From assembly GCA_017961765.1 (NCBI GenBank), contig JAGCWQ010000201.1:1-54692 (forward strand): a stretch of 54,692 nt of DNA. The letters run 5' to 3'. Each line of letters starts with the position of its first letter. Position 1 is the first letter of the stretch. This stretch comes from Paludibacteraceae bacterium (GTDB taxonomy: Bacteria; Bacteroidota; Bacteroidia; Bacteroidales; Paludibacteraceae). Under the pieces are notes generated by a model. That model was given only the letters and a program-made list of their open reading frames with translations, was not told where the DNA came from and ran no database searches. Below are positions 45,509-53,138 of the stretch, piece after piece. A program made the position numbers and the translations under genes.

Positions 45509-45534
45509 AAAAAAGCACGCCAGAGTAGGCGTGC
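45509..45534 (-). terminator. rho-independent terminator of tsf
   Basis: On the minus strand GCACGCC (45534-45528) pairs with GGCGTGC (45521-45515), followed by six T (45514-45509). It lies 22 bases after the tsf stop. Confidence 0.9.
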
Positions 45535-45555
45535 TTCCTTATCTTTGAAGAAAAA

Positions 45556-46548
45556 TTATTCTTGGTTCAAAGTGATGCGCTTGAATGCAGTAGCAGTCAA
45601 TCCTTTGCATTGGCTCTCCATGTATTGAGCAACATTCATCTTAGAGTCTTTGATGAACTCTTGTTGAAGAAGGGTCTTCTCCTTGAAGAGCTTGTTGATA
45701 CGACCGTTAACGATGTTCTCAATCATTTGAGGCTTCAAGTTAGCTGCTGCTTGCTCAGCTGCAGAAACCTTGATTTCGCGAGCCTTAGCTGCTTGCTCAG
45801 CTGTAATCCAACCCTTAGCCATGTTAGATTCGATGTGGGCGTCAGAGTCAACGTGAGCTGGGTTGATGCCAGCCTTGCTCAAAGCGTTGTCAACTTGCTT
45901 TTGAACCATCTCAGCCTTTGTCTTCTCAGCTGCGATCTCACGCTCTTTCTCGATTTCCTCAGCAGGAACGCCAGAAGGATCGATAGCGATTGGGCTCATA
46001 GCGGCAACTTGCATAGCAACGTCCTTAGCAACGCCGTTTTCTACGTTAGCCAAGTTGAAAGCAACGATAGAAGCCAACTTGTTTCCTGGGTGAACATAAG
46101 CGATTACGCTTTCGCCAGAAACAGAGCAGAACATATCCAACTCCATCTTCTCGCCAGTGATACCAGAACGGTCAGTTACGAGTTGTTGGATAGTAGAGCC
46201 GTTGATTACGCCAGCCTTCAAAGCCTCTACGTCAGCAGGCTTGTTAGCCAATGCGAAGTCCAATATTTGTTGAGTCAATGCGATGAAATCAGCATTCTTT
46301 GCAACGAAGTCAGTCTCGCACTTCAAAGCAAGAGCAGCGGCGTAGTTGCCGTTAACACCAGCCAAGATACAACCTTCAGCTGCTTGGCGGTCGCTTCTCT
46401 TAGCGGCGATAGCTTGACCCTTCTTACGGATGATCTCTATTGCTTTGTCGAAATCACCATTTGCTTCGTTCAATGCGTTCTTGCAGTCCATCATACCTGC
46501 ACCAGTCATAGTACGCAATTTGCTGATTTCAGCCAATGTAATTGCCAT
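45556..46548 (-). CDS. tsf: elongation factor Ts
   Basis: The 330-residue protein is the EF-Tu nucleotide-exchange factor. It has the N-terminal UBA-like part with LRTMTGAGMMDCKNALNEA (about 11-29), the ALKCETDFVAKN core (about 74-85), and the dimerisation and coiled-coil regions. It is longer than E. coli EF-Ts (283), as usual in Bacteroidales. It follows rpsB with a 122-base gap that carries stable hairpins, so its level may be set apart from rpsB. Confidence 0.96.
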   Translation of the reverse strand: MAITLAEISKLRTMTGAGMMDCKNALNEANGDFDKAIEIIRKKGQAIAAKRSDRQAAEGCILAGVNGNYAAALALKCETDFVAKNADFIALTQQILDFALANKPADVEALKAGVINGSTIQQLVTDRSGITGEKMELDMFCSVSGESVIAYVHPGNKLASIVAFNLANVENGVAKDVAMQVAAMSPIAIDPSGVPAEEIEKEREIAAEKTKAEMVQKQVDNALSKAGINPAHVDSDAHIESNMAKGWITAEQAAKAREIKVSAAEQAAANLKPQMIENIVNGRINKLFKEKTLLQQEFIKDSKMNVAQYMESQCKGLTATAFKRITLNQE

Positions 46549-46584
46549 ATCGATAATTTTTTAGATTGTTAAATGAATAAAACC

Positions 46585-46657
46585 AAAAAAGCAGGACGGA
46601 AGGCAACCGGTGGTCACCCTATTCTGCTTTTAAGAAAGCCACCCCGAAGGGTGGCTT
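46585..46657 (-). terminator. two hairpins between rpsB and tsf (attenuator or processing site)
   Basis: Read on the minus strand, AAGCCACCC (46657-46649) pairs with GGGTGGCTT (46644-46636). A longer fold follows, closed by AAAAGCAG (46627-46620 side) with CTGCTTTT (46594-46587 side), and then T-rich sequence. These could stop part of the transcripts coming out of rpsB. Confidence 0.5.
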
Positions 46658-46670
46658 ATGATTGGATGAA

Positions 46671-47504
46671 TTAGTCTTCCTTAGAGATGAACTTGCTTGC
46701 TACGTTAGCATTCAAAGAATCAGTCTCTTCAGAGATTTTGCTCTTCTTAGCAGCCTTTGGCTTTCTGTCTTTCTTTTGCTCAGGAGCTTCAGCAGCCTCA
46801 TTCTCTTGCTTCTCAACTTTTCTCTCCTCGAGACCCTCTTGGATAGCAGAGCAAAGAGCGTTAAGGATAACCTCAACAGACTTTGTTGCATCGTCGTTTG
46901 CAGGGATAACGAAATCGATGTCGTTAGGGTTTGAGTTCGTATCAACGATACCGAACACAGGAATACCAAGGCGCTTAGCCTCCTTAACAGCGATTTGCTC
47001 CTTCAAAACGTCAACAACGAACAAAGCAGAAGGGAGACGAGTCAAATCGGCGATAGAGCCGAGAGTCTTCTCCAATTTTGCTCTTTGACGAGAGATTTGC
47101 AATTTCTCTCTCTTTGAAAGGTTGTCGAATGTACCATCGTTAGTCAATTTGTCGATGGAAGTCATCTTCTTAACGGCCTTTCTGATAGTAGGGAAGTTGG
47201 TCAACATACCACCTGCCCATCTCTCTGTGATGTATGGCATAGAAACAGAGCTAGCCTTGTCAGCAACGACTTGCTTAGCTTGCTTCTTAGTAGCTACAAA
47301 AAGAATTTTCTTGCCCGATTTTGCTATTTGTTTCAACGCTGCGGCAGCCTCGTCGATTTTTGCTACAGTTTTGTGAAGATCAATGATATGGATACCGTTA
47401 CGTTCCATGAAGATGTAGGGAGCCATCGTTGGATTCCACTTTCTTTTCAAGTGACCGAAGTGGCAACCTGCTTCTAGTAATTCATCAAAATTAGTACTTG
47501 ACAT
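46671..47504 (-). CDS. rpsB: 30S ribosomal protein S2
   Basis: The 277-residue protein is ribosomal S2. It starts with the family pattern LLEAGCHFGHLKRKWNPTMAPYIF and has WAGGMLTNFPT near 94 and GIPVFGIVDTNSNPNDIDFVIP near 183. A Lys/Glu-rich tail of about 50 residues after the core is a Bacteroidota feature. It stands upstream of tsf and downstream of the rplM-rpsI pair. Confidence 0.97.
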   Translation of the reverse strand: MSSTNFDELLEAGCHFGHLKRKWNPTMAPYIFMERNGIHIIDLHKTVAKIDEAAAALKQIAKSGKKILFVATKKQAKQVVADKASSVSMPYITERWAGGMLTNFPTIRKAVKKMTSIDKLTNDGTFDNLSKREKLQISRQRAKLEKTLGSIADLTRLPSALFVVDVLKEQIAVKEAKRLGIPVFGIVDTNSNPNDIDFVIPANDDATKSVEVILNALCSAIQEGLEERKVEKQENEAAEAPEQKKDRKPKAAKKSKISEETDSLNANVASKFISKED

Positions 47505-47550
47505 TTTTTGTTTCTTTTAAATCGTTTACATTCTTTTGTTAAATCAGCTC

Positions 47551-47579
47551 CGCAGTAGTCATGCTTTGATGAGTCTGCG
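47551..47579 (-). promoter_or_regulatory. hairpin in the rpsB leader
   Basis: CGCAG (47551-47555) pairs with CTGCG (47575-47579), with an inner TCAT/ATGA pairing. It sits about 45-75 bases ahead of the rpsB start, on the transcript side, and could be a protein-binding leader element. No match to a named leader family is claimed. Confidence 0.35.
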
Positions 47580-47607
47580 AAGTTTAGATACTAAACGCAT
47601 ATACTTA

Positions 47608-47642
47608 AAAAAGATAACCCGAAAGAAAAGGGTGGGGTATCT
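47608..47642 (-). terminator. terminator of the rplM-rpsI operon
   Basis: On the minus strand, GATACCC (47642-47636) pairs with GGGTTATC (47621-47614) with a small bulge, followed by six T (47613-47608). It lies 10 bases after the rpsI stop. Confidence 0.7.
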
Positions 47643-47651
47643 CTCCAAGGA

Positions 47652-48038
47652 CTAACGTTTACTGAATTGGAACTTCCTTCTTGCCTTAGGACGACCTGGT
47701 TTCTTACGCTCAACGACGCGTGAGTCACGAGTAAGGAATCCTTCTGACTTGAGAGCGGACTTGTTCTCTTGGTCGAGTTTTACCAATGCACGTGCGATGG
47801 CAAGGCGCAAAGCCTCTGCTTGACCCTTGTAGCCACCACCGTCAAGGTTGACCTTGATGTTGAACTTTTCAGCAACGCCCAACTTGTTCAATGGTTGCTT
47901 AACGACATATTGTAGAATTCCTGATGGAAAATAAGTCTCTAAGCTTTTCTTGTTTATAGTGATTACACCGTTTCCTTCACTAAGATAGACACGGGCAACT
48001 GCGGCTTTTCTTCTGCCGATGGCATTAAATACTTCCAT
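47652..48038 (-). CDS. rpsI: 30S ribosomal protein S9
   Basis: The 128-residue protein is ribosomal S9. It begins with AIGRRKAAVARVYL and ends with the conserved basic tail (RVVERKKPGRPKARRKFQFSKR), whose last Arg reaches the P-site tRNA. It starts 5 nt after rplM, the usual L13-S9 pair. Confidence 0.97.
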   Translation of the reverse strand: MEVFNAIGRRKAAVARVYLSEGNGVITINKKSLETYFPSGILQYVVKQPLNKLGVAEKFNIKVNLDGGGYKGQAEALRLAIARALVKLDQENKSALKSEGFLTRDSRVVERKKPGRPKARRKFQFSKR

Positions 48039-48043
48039 GCTAA

Positions 48044-48499
48044 TTACTTAATTGAGTTTAAATCGATAACTTTTGGTTGTTGAGCTTCGTGTTTGTGCTC
48101 AGGTCCGTTGTAAATGTAGAGGTTGTTGATGATAGCGTCGGAAAGACGGTTCTTTGGCAACATACCCTTAACAACTTTGCGGATGAGTCTTGCTGGGCTC
48201 TTCTTCAACAAGTCGGCTGGAGTGTACTCTCTTTGACCACCTGGATAGCCTGTGTATCTCAAATAGATACGGTCAGTTGCTTTGTTTCCTGTGATTACAA
48301 GCTTCTCAGCATTGATGATGATCACATTGTCTCCGCAATCTACGTGCGGTGTGTAATTTGCTTTGTACTTTCCTCTCAAAAGTTTTGCTACTTTAGCACC
48401 CATGCGTCCCAAAACTTGGTTAGTTGCGTCGATCACAACCCACTCTTTGGTAACTGTTGCTTTGTTAGCAGAAATGGTTTTGTAACTTAAAGTATCCAC
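48044..48499 (-). CDS. rplM: 50S ribosomal protein L13
   Basis: The 151-residue protein is ribosomal L13, with WVVIDATNQVLGRMGAKVAKLLRGK (about 21-45), HVDCGDNVIIINAEKL and RLIRKVVKGMLPKNRL. It is the first gene of the L13-S9 operon, with a leader that folds into a hairpin at 48539-48565 and a -7 box at 48596-48603. Confidence 0.97.
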   Translation of the reverse strand: MDTLSYKTISANKATVTKEWVVIDATNQVLGRMGAKVAKLLRGKYKANYTPHVDCGDNVIIINAEKLVITGNKATDRIYLRYTGYPGGQREYTPADLLKKSPARLIRKVVKGMLPKNRLSDAIINNLYIYNGPEHKHEAQQPKVIDLNSIK

Positions 48500-48538
48500 T
48501 GCTTAAAATTTTTAATGTTTTTATTAATCTTTCACCGC

Positions 48539-48565
48539 CGGACGTGTTCGGGCAAAACGCATCCG
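48539..48565 (-). promoter_or_regulatory. hairpin in the rplM leader
   Basis: CGGACG (48539-48544) pairs with CATCCG (48560-48565) with one G-T wobble, forming a 15-base loop. It lies between the promoter and the rplM ATG, about 40-65 bases before the start, where ribosomal operons often carry regulatory folds. Confidence 0.35.
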
Positions 48566-48595
48566 ACATTTATAATTATGGATAATAATTGGGCG

Positions 48596-48603
48596 CAAAT
48601 TTA
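48596..48603 (-). promoter_or_regulatory. -7 promoter box of rplM-rpsI
   Basis: Minus strand TAAATTTG, a match to TAnnTTTG, about 97 bases before the rplM ATG. Confidence 0.45.
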
Positions 48604-48680
48604 GAGATTTTTTCCTAAATAAAAAAGGTGGTGCGCTAAAAATGTGATTATTTTTTTCATTGGACTTCTCCCTCAAAACA

Positions 48681-48711
48681 AAAAAAGGATGCAGAAACCT
48701 GCATCCTTTTT
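48681..48711. terminator. terminator of the exbB-exbD operon
   Basis: GGATGCAG (48687-48694) pairs perfectly with CTGCATCC (48699-48706), flanked by six A on the left and five T on the right, so it can work on both strands. It ends the leftward exbB/exbD group. Confidence 0.9.
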
Positions 48712-48730
48712 GAATTTAGTTATGGAACAA

Positions 48731-49207
48731 TTAATAATTGTTTACCTTCTGTGTTGCCGTGTAGCTAATCTTCAATGCGTAGGCATTTCTTAGAGCTTGC
48801 TTCACGTCAGTGATGATACCCATCTTTGTGTCCTTGTCGATTTTGAGGGATACGATCCTTTGACCTTGGTCAGCCTCTTTCATCGTTGAACGTTGGCGGG
48901 AGATGTACTCCTCCACTTCCGAAGGGTCATTGGCGAAAGCGTCGTCGAGCTGGATTCTGGAACCGGTTCCGAATGCTTTCTTGAACTCTTTCTTTGGAGT
49001 ACCGATGTAGAGGTACTTCACCAAAGACTTCTTTTCCATCTTTGTCAACTCGGTTGCTTCTGGCATCTTCTGGTCAACCTTCAAGGTTACCTCTTTCATG
49101 GTTGTCGTCGTCATGAAGAAGAACAACAACATGAACACGATATCTGGCAAAGAAGCTGTACTGATAGCTCCTAATTTTCTGCCTCCTCCTTTTCTGAATT
49201 TAGCCAT
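48731..49207 (-). CDS. exbD: ExbD/TolR family biopolymer transport protein (second copy)
   Basis: The 158-residue protein has a short basic N-terminus, one membrane helix (about 20-37, with Asp22 in SLPDIVFMLLFFFMTTTTM as the proton-relay aspartate), and a periplasmic domain. It works with ExbB to use the proton gradient for TonB-dependent uptake. Its ATG overlaps the stop of the first exbD by one base (TAATG), so the two are coupled. Confidence 0.93.
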   Translation of the reverse strand: MAKFRKGGGRKLGAISTASLPDIVFMLLFFFMTTTTMKEVTLKVDQKMPEATELTKMEKKSLVKYLYIGTPKKEFKKAFGTGSRIQLDDAFANDPSEVEEYISRQRSTMKEADQGQRIVSLKIDKDTKMGIITDVKQALRNAYALKISYTATQKVNNY

Positions 49208-49830
49208 TAGTTACCTCCTTCCTTTCCGTAGCTCTTAGGTTCAGCCTCTGAAATCTTCATTGGGTAAACCTTCTTTGTGAGCACGTCATATTTATCTTTG
49301 TCTTTCTCGTCTTTTGACTTAGCCAAATCCTCCAAAGACATTGAGAGCTTCTTTCTACACATCTCATCCCTCAGTTCGTTGTAAGCTGCAACCAGCTCAT
49401 TCTGTACTGAAAGATAAACTTGATAGGAAGTGCCGCGGTCGTTCAAAAGCGAAATCACGTGGCTCTTTGTCACTCCAACGTTTCCGAAATAGTCAACGTT
49501 GATAATCTCCTTTTCAGGCAACTCCTCTGAATTGGCAGGGTTGACAATGAATTCCTTTGTCTTTTCCTTGAGTTTAGAGATTTCCATTGGCTGTCCGTTT
49601 ACCATCAATTCGTCGTTGCTGTTAACGAGGATTTGGAGGATGTTTCTCTCCTTGATCTTCACGTTGTCGTCAATGACTTCTTGATCTTTTGGCATCGGAG
49701 CAGGCAAGACTCTAAGCAGACCCTTGTCTGTCGCCATGGAAGTAGTTACGAGGAAGAAGATGAGCAACAAGAACGCAATGTCGGCCATTGAGCTTGCGTT
49801 TATCTCTTGTACTTCTCTTTTTTTACCCAT
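49207..49830 (-). CDS. exbD: ExbD/TolR family biopolymer transport protein (first copy)
   Basis: The 207-residue protein has MGKKREVQEINASSMADIAF, with the relay Asp17 at the start of its single helix, LLLIFFLVTTSM, and then a periplasmic part with an inserted Lys/Asp/Glu-rich region (about 150-195). It is longer than the usual 140-150 residues. It lies between the 4-TM protein and the second ExbD. Two non-identical ExbD genes in tandem are common in this phylum. Confidence 0.93.
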   Translation of the reverse strand: MGKKREVQEINASSMADIAFLLLIFFLVTTSMATDKGLLRVLPAPMPKDQEVIDDNVKIKERNILQILVNSNDELMVNGQPMEISKLKEKTKEFIVNPANSEELPEKEIINVDYFGNVGVTKSHVISLLNDRGTSYQVYLSVQNELVAAYNELRDEMCRKKLSMSLEDLAKSKDEKDKDKYDVLTKKVYPMKISEAEPKSYGKEGGN

Positions 49831-49841
49831 TGTGCTACTTT

Positions 49842-50288
49842 TTAAAATCGTTTAACCAAGAATCCGAACAAAGATACGAAAGCTGCGATACCTGCTAAGA
49901 TGAAAGCAGAGACGATGCACATGCCGGAAATTCTAAGGTCGAATTCTGATTGTTGTGTCCCATCTACAAGAGGGAGCGGAGTGGTGTCTGCTGCAAAGTA
50001 TGTAATACAAAGCAACAAGGCCAATGCTACAATGCTGACCAGTGATGTCGTTGCTGACTTAGGGTCGGAAGCGATCTTTGTAGCGAATCCAATACCTGCG
50101 GCTGCCAAAGTGACAACACATACGGCGCCTACAAGGATGTAGGCCCAAGTCAACAATAGACCTGTGTTCTTAGGCTCTACGTATTCTGCATCTGGATCCA
50201 CATCTCCACCCAAAAAGAACAGTAACGCAACGATCACAGAGATGGCAAGCATTGCTATTAGTGCTATCTGTGAAATTTTATTTGTCAT
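49842..50288 (-). CDS. four-helix membrane protein of the exb cluster
   Basis: The 148-residue protein has four membrane helices (about 9-27, 45-67, 83-101 and 121-145). It has a short acidic loop (GGDVDPDAEYVEP) after helix 1 and PLPLVDGTQQSEF after helix 3. It sits between exbB and exbD on the same strand, 31 and 11 nt apart, so it is very likely part of the same motor or its assembly. No family name is recognised. The same place in other Bacteroidales Exb clusters often holds a small unknown membrane protein. Confidence 0.75.
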   Translation of the reverse strand: MTNKISQIALIAMLAISVIVALLFFLGGDVDPDAEYVEPKNTGLLLTWAYILVGAVCVVTLAAAGIGFATKIASDPKSATTSLVSIVALALLLCITYFAADTTPLPLVDGTQQSEFDLRISGMCIVSAFILAGIAAFVSLFGFLVKRF

Positions 50289-50319
50289 GTTCGTGATATT
50301 TAAAACAATGTTTTATGGT

Positions 50320-51156
50320 TTATTTTCCAGCTTTGTATTTGATGACAGTGTCAACCAATGAGATTGAAGAATCTTCCATCTCTGAAACCAAAGCCTCGAT
50401 ACGAGTCAAGATGAAGTTCAAGAACACTTGAAGAATCATGGCTACGATCAAACCGAACACTGTTGTCAACAAGGCAACCTTAATACCACCGGCAACGATT
50501 GTTGCAGAGATATCACCCATTTGTTGAATTCTATCGAATGCACCGATCATACCAATAACGGTACCCATGAATCCCAACATAGGTCCAAGAGCGATACAAA
50601 GTGAAATCCATGTTACGTTCTTCTCCAAAAGACCCATTTGAACACCTCCGTAAGATACGACTGCCTTTTCAACTACGTCAGCACCCTCGTCGATTCTCAT
50701 CAAACCTTGATAGAAGATAGATGCGATAGGACCACGAGTGTTAGCACACAACTCCTTAGCTGCCTCTACGTCATTGTCTTCCAACAATGCTGATTCAACG
50801 CCTTCGAGCAACTTCTTTGTGTTGGTTGATGCCAAACTCAAATAGATAATTCTCTCGATACAAAGTGCAAGACCCAAGATCAAACAGAGAGCAACACATG
50901 CCATGAATCCGGCACCACCCTCGATGAATTTAATCTTCAAAGTCTTGAATGTGCCAAGTTCTTGCTCTGCTGCAGGAGTGGCTTCTTGTGCAGGAGTTGC
51001 GGCTACTGCTGGTGCTGGTGCAGGTGCAGGGGCTGCTTCTTGTACTGTCGTCGTCTCCTCTGATGACGAGTACTCTTCATCTTGAGCAAAGATATTCGAA
51101 GTCATGCCGAACGCAAAAACTCCCAAAATTGCTAAAACTGCAAATACTTTTTTCAT
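50320..51156 (-). CDS. exbB: ExbB/TolQ/MotA family proton channel
   Basis: The 278-residue protein has an N-terminal signal-like helix (residues 1-25, ending NIFAQ), an Ala/Pro-rich linker (about 41-66), and a MotA/TolQ/ExbB domain with helices near 78-100, 185-210 and 225-250, containing GLMRIDEGADVVEKAV and ISLCIALGPMLGFMGTVIGMI. With ExbD it forms the proton-driven motor that energises TonB-dependent outer-membrane receptors. The first gene after tRNA-Ser, 49 nt away, with no terminator seen. Confidence 0.95.
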   Translation of the reverse strand: MKKVFAVLAILGVFAFGMTSNIFAQDEEYSSSEETTTVQEAAPAPAPAPAVAATPAQEATPAAEQELGTFKTLKIKFIEGGAGFMACVALCLILGLALCIERIIYLSLASTNTKKLLEGVESALLEDNDVEAAKELCANTRGPIASIFYQGLMRIDEGADVVEKAVVSYGGVQMGLLEKNVTWISLCIALGPMLGFMGTVIGMIGAFDRIQQMGDISATIVAGGIKVALLTTVFGLIVAMILQVFLNFILTRIEALVSEMEDSSISLVDTVIKYKAGK

Positions 51157-51205
51157 TTTCTTTTTTGATTAGTTATTAATTTTTTTGATTTTTTGTTGTT
51201 TGTTG

Positions 51206-51293
51206 CGGAGAGAACGGGATTCGAACCCGTGATACGCTTTTGACGTATACACGCTTTCCAGGCGTGCCTCTTCAGCCACTCGAGCATCTCTCC
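51206..51293 (-). tRNA. tRNA-Ser (anticodon GGA)
   Basis: The minus strand gives a full serine tRNA with a long variable arm: acceptor GGAGAGA (51293-51287) with TCTCTCC (51213-51207), anticodon stem-loop with CTGGAAA, T-loop TTCGAAT with perfect stem, and a variable arm of paired ATACG/CGTAT. No CCA is encoded. It precedes exbB by 49 nt. Confidence 0.96.
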
Positions 51294-51320
51294 TTTGTGG
51301 TTGCTAGACCTTAGTAGGCA

Positions 51321-51352
51321 CAAATTTCTATAAATTTTTATATTCAGTCAAA
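51321..51352 (-). promoter_or_regulatory. promoter of tRNA-Ser
   Basis: On the minus strand TTTG (51352-51349) and GAAATTTG (51328-51321; one base off TAnnTTTG) are 20 bases apart. It lies 28 bases upstream of the tRNA, and 26 bases after the tatD stop. Confidence 0.45.
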
Positions 51353-51377
51353 TATTTGGATATTTTTTTTTGAACTT

Positions 51378-52148
51378 TTAAAGAGAAAAGGCATTTATGG
51401 CGTTTTTTGTTGTCGTTTTTGCCACTTCTTCCACGCTTATCCCCTTTATTTCGGCTATTTTTTCGGCGATGTGGAGTAAGTAGGAGCTCTCGTTGCGCTT
51501 CCCTCTGTGGGGCACGGGAGCTAGGTAGGGAGCGTCGGTCTCCAAGAGGATTTTTTCCATCGGTATGCTTTCCAAGGTGTGGGCAATCTCCGCTTTCTTG
51601 AATGTGACGATACCGTTTATTCCTAAAAGGAACTCTCCTAACTCGAAGATGGCCTCGGCCTCCTCTTTCGTCCCAGTGAAACTGTGGAAGACTCCTCGGA
51701 CTCCTTTCCCTTTGAATTTCCGGATGGAGGCGGCAGTCTCCTCGAATGCTTTGCGGCAATGGATGTCGATGGGCAGGTTGTGCTCGATGGATAGGGCTAT
51801 TTGTGTCTCGAAGGCGATGGCTTGTTCCTCTTTATATTGTTCGTCCCAATAGAGATCCATGCCGATTTCCCCTATGGCGCAGTAGTGGCGTTTCTTCAAC
51901 CAAGATTCGACCAGGTCGAGTTCCGCCCGGTAGTTCTCGTTCACATTGGTGGGGTGCAGCCCCATCATGCAGTGGAACAACTCTGGGTGTCGGTCGGCCA
52001 ACGTGTGCATCGGCTCTATGCTTGCACTGTCTATATTGGGCAAGAGGACCCTCGTGACTTGGTTCTCCTTTAGTCGGGTGATGACCTCCTCCCTGTCTTC
52101 TGCGAATTCGGGTTCGTATAGGTGGGTATGTGTGTCTGTTAGTTCCAT
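51378..52148 (-). CDS. tatD: TatD family metal-dependent hydrolase (DNase)
   Basis: The 256-residue protein is a TatD-type TIM-barrel hydrolase with 3'-5' exonuclease activity in studied members. Metal ligands are seen in DTHTHLYEPEF (His6, His8), AIGEIGMDL (Glu near 95), IDIHCRKAF, FHSFTGT and LLETDAPYLAPVPHRGKRNE. The name is historic; it has no role in Tat secretion. A -7 box TACCTTTG on the minus strand (52298-52291) is about 143 bases upstream of its ATG. Confidence 0.95.
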   Translation of the reverse strand: MELTDTHTHLYEPEFAEDREEVITRLKENQVTRVLLPNIDSASIEPMHTLADRHPELFHCMMGLHPTNVNENYRAELDLVESWLKKRHYCAIGEIGMDLYWDEQYKEEQAIAFETQIALSIEHNLPIDIHCRKAFEETAASIRKFKGKGVRGVFHSFTGTKEEAEAIFELGEFLLGINGIVTFKKAEIAHTLESIPMEKILLETDAPYLAPVPHRGKRNESSYLLHIAEKIAEIKGISVEEVAKTTTKNAINAFSL

Positions 52149-52290
52149 GAAATGATTAACAATTTACGATTGACGTTTTATTTTGCGATGGCACGGACGG
52201 GGAACCTTTCATCGTCTCCCCAAAGCTATCAGCGAGTATCTTCTCTTCTTCATGCTCTCCATAATATATTATGGCCTTTTTTGCTAGGCA

Positions 52291-52298
52291 CAAAGGTA
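52291..52298 (-). promoter_or_regulatory. -7 promoter box of tatD
   Basis: Minus strand TACCTTTG, full consensus. It leaves a leader of about 135 nt. No clear -33 box. Confidence 0.4.
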
Positions 52299-52396
52299 TG
52301 CGTTATTTTAATTTGTCCGACGGGGAATGATGGATAATTTTGAGAGTCGGTCTCTAAAAGTCTTGGACGGGAAATGGGAATGCACTGATAATTTTA

Positions 52397-52404
52397 TATA
52401 TTCG
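52397..52404 (+). promoter_or_regulatory. -7-like box of the HD-domain gene
   Basis: TATATTCG is one base off TAnnTTTG, 31 bases before the ATG at 52435. Confidence 0.35.
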
Positions 52405-52434
52405 CATAGTATTAATTTTAATCCTTAGAAAGGA

Positions 52435-52971
52435 ATGAATCCGTTTGAAATCATAGAGAAGTACTACGAGAAGGGTAGTGAGGCTTATAATATATTGGTA
52501 GATCATTCTGTTGCCGTGACCGAGAAGGCTTTGTCGTTGGCTCGCAAACATCCTGAGCTGGGCGCTGACTTGACGTTTATCTCCGAGGCGGCCATGTTGC
52601 ATGACATCGGCATTTTCCGGACGGCGGCATCCGTTTTGCATTGTTATGGCGAGCATCCGTATATCTGTCATGGCTATCTGGGAGCGGAGATTCTAAACAA
52701 GGAGGGCTATCCTCTCCATGCGTTGGTCTGTGAAAGGCATACGGGTACGGGTTTGTCGTTGGCACATATTATAAAGGAGAACCTTCCTTTGCCCCATCGT
52801 GAGATGCTTCCTGTCTCCAAGGAGGAGCAGCTGATTTGCTTTGCCGACAAGTTCTTTTCTAAGACGCACTTGGGCGAGGAATATACGGTGGAGAAGGCGC
52901 GGACGAAGTTGCTGAAGTTTGGTGACGAGACAATTGCCAGGTTTGACGAGTGGTGTGGCCTATTCCTGTGA
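52435..52971 (+). CDS. HD-domain phosphohydrolase-like protein
   Basis: The 178-residue protein has the HD metal site: His24 (ILVDHSVAV), His56-Asp57 (AAMLHDIGI) and a later Asp in CFADKFFSK (near 137). The order fits the HD superfamily of phosphohydrolases, here of the short HDIG-type form. The substrate (nucleotide or cyclic nucleotide) cannot be read from the sequence. It begins the more variable right end of the window. Confidence 0.88.
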   Translation: MNPFEIIEKYYEKGSEAYNILVDHSVAVTEKALSLARKHPELGADLTFISEAAMLHDIGIFRTAASVLHCYGEHPYICHGYLGAEILNKEGYPLHALVCERHTGTGLSLAHIIKENLPLPHREMLPVSKEEQLICFADKFFSKTHLGEEYTVEKARTKLLKFGDETIARFDEWCGLFL

Positions 52972-53138
52972 GTGGTGGGGGCGATGATTCGGCTTGAGTC
53001 TTATTGCTTTGTGGAAGTGACAAGACAAAAGATATAAACTTGTGCGAAGGCGTGTAATAAAAGAGGTTGGAATGAACTGAGTAATTTGCAGGATTAAAAT
53101 GTAATATTATGAATTCAGTGAGAATATCACGATTCGTA

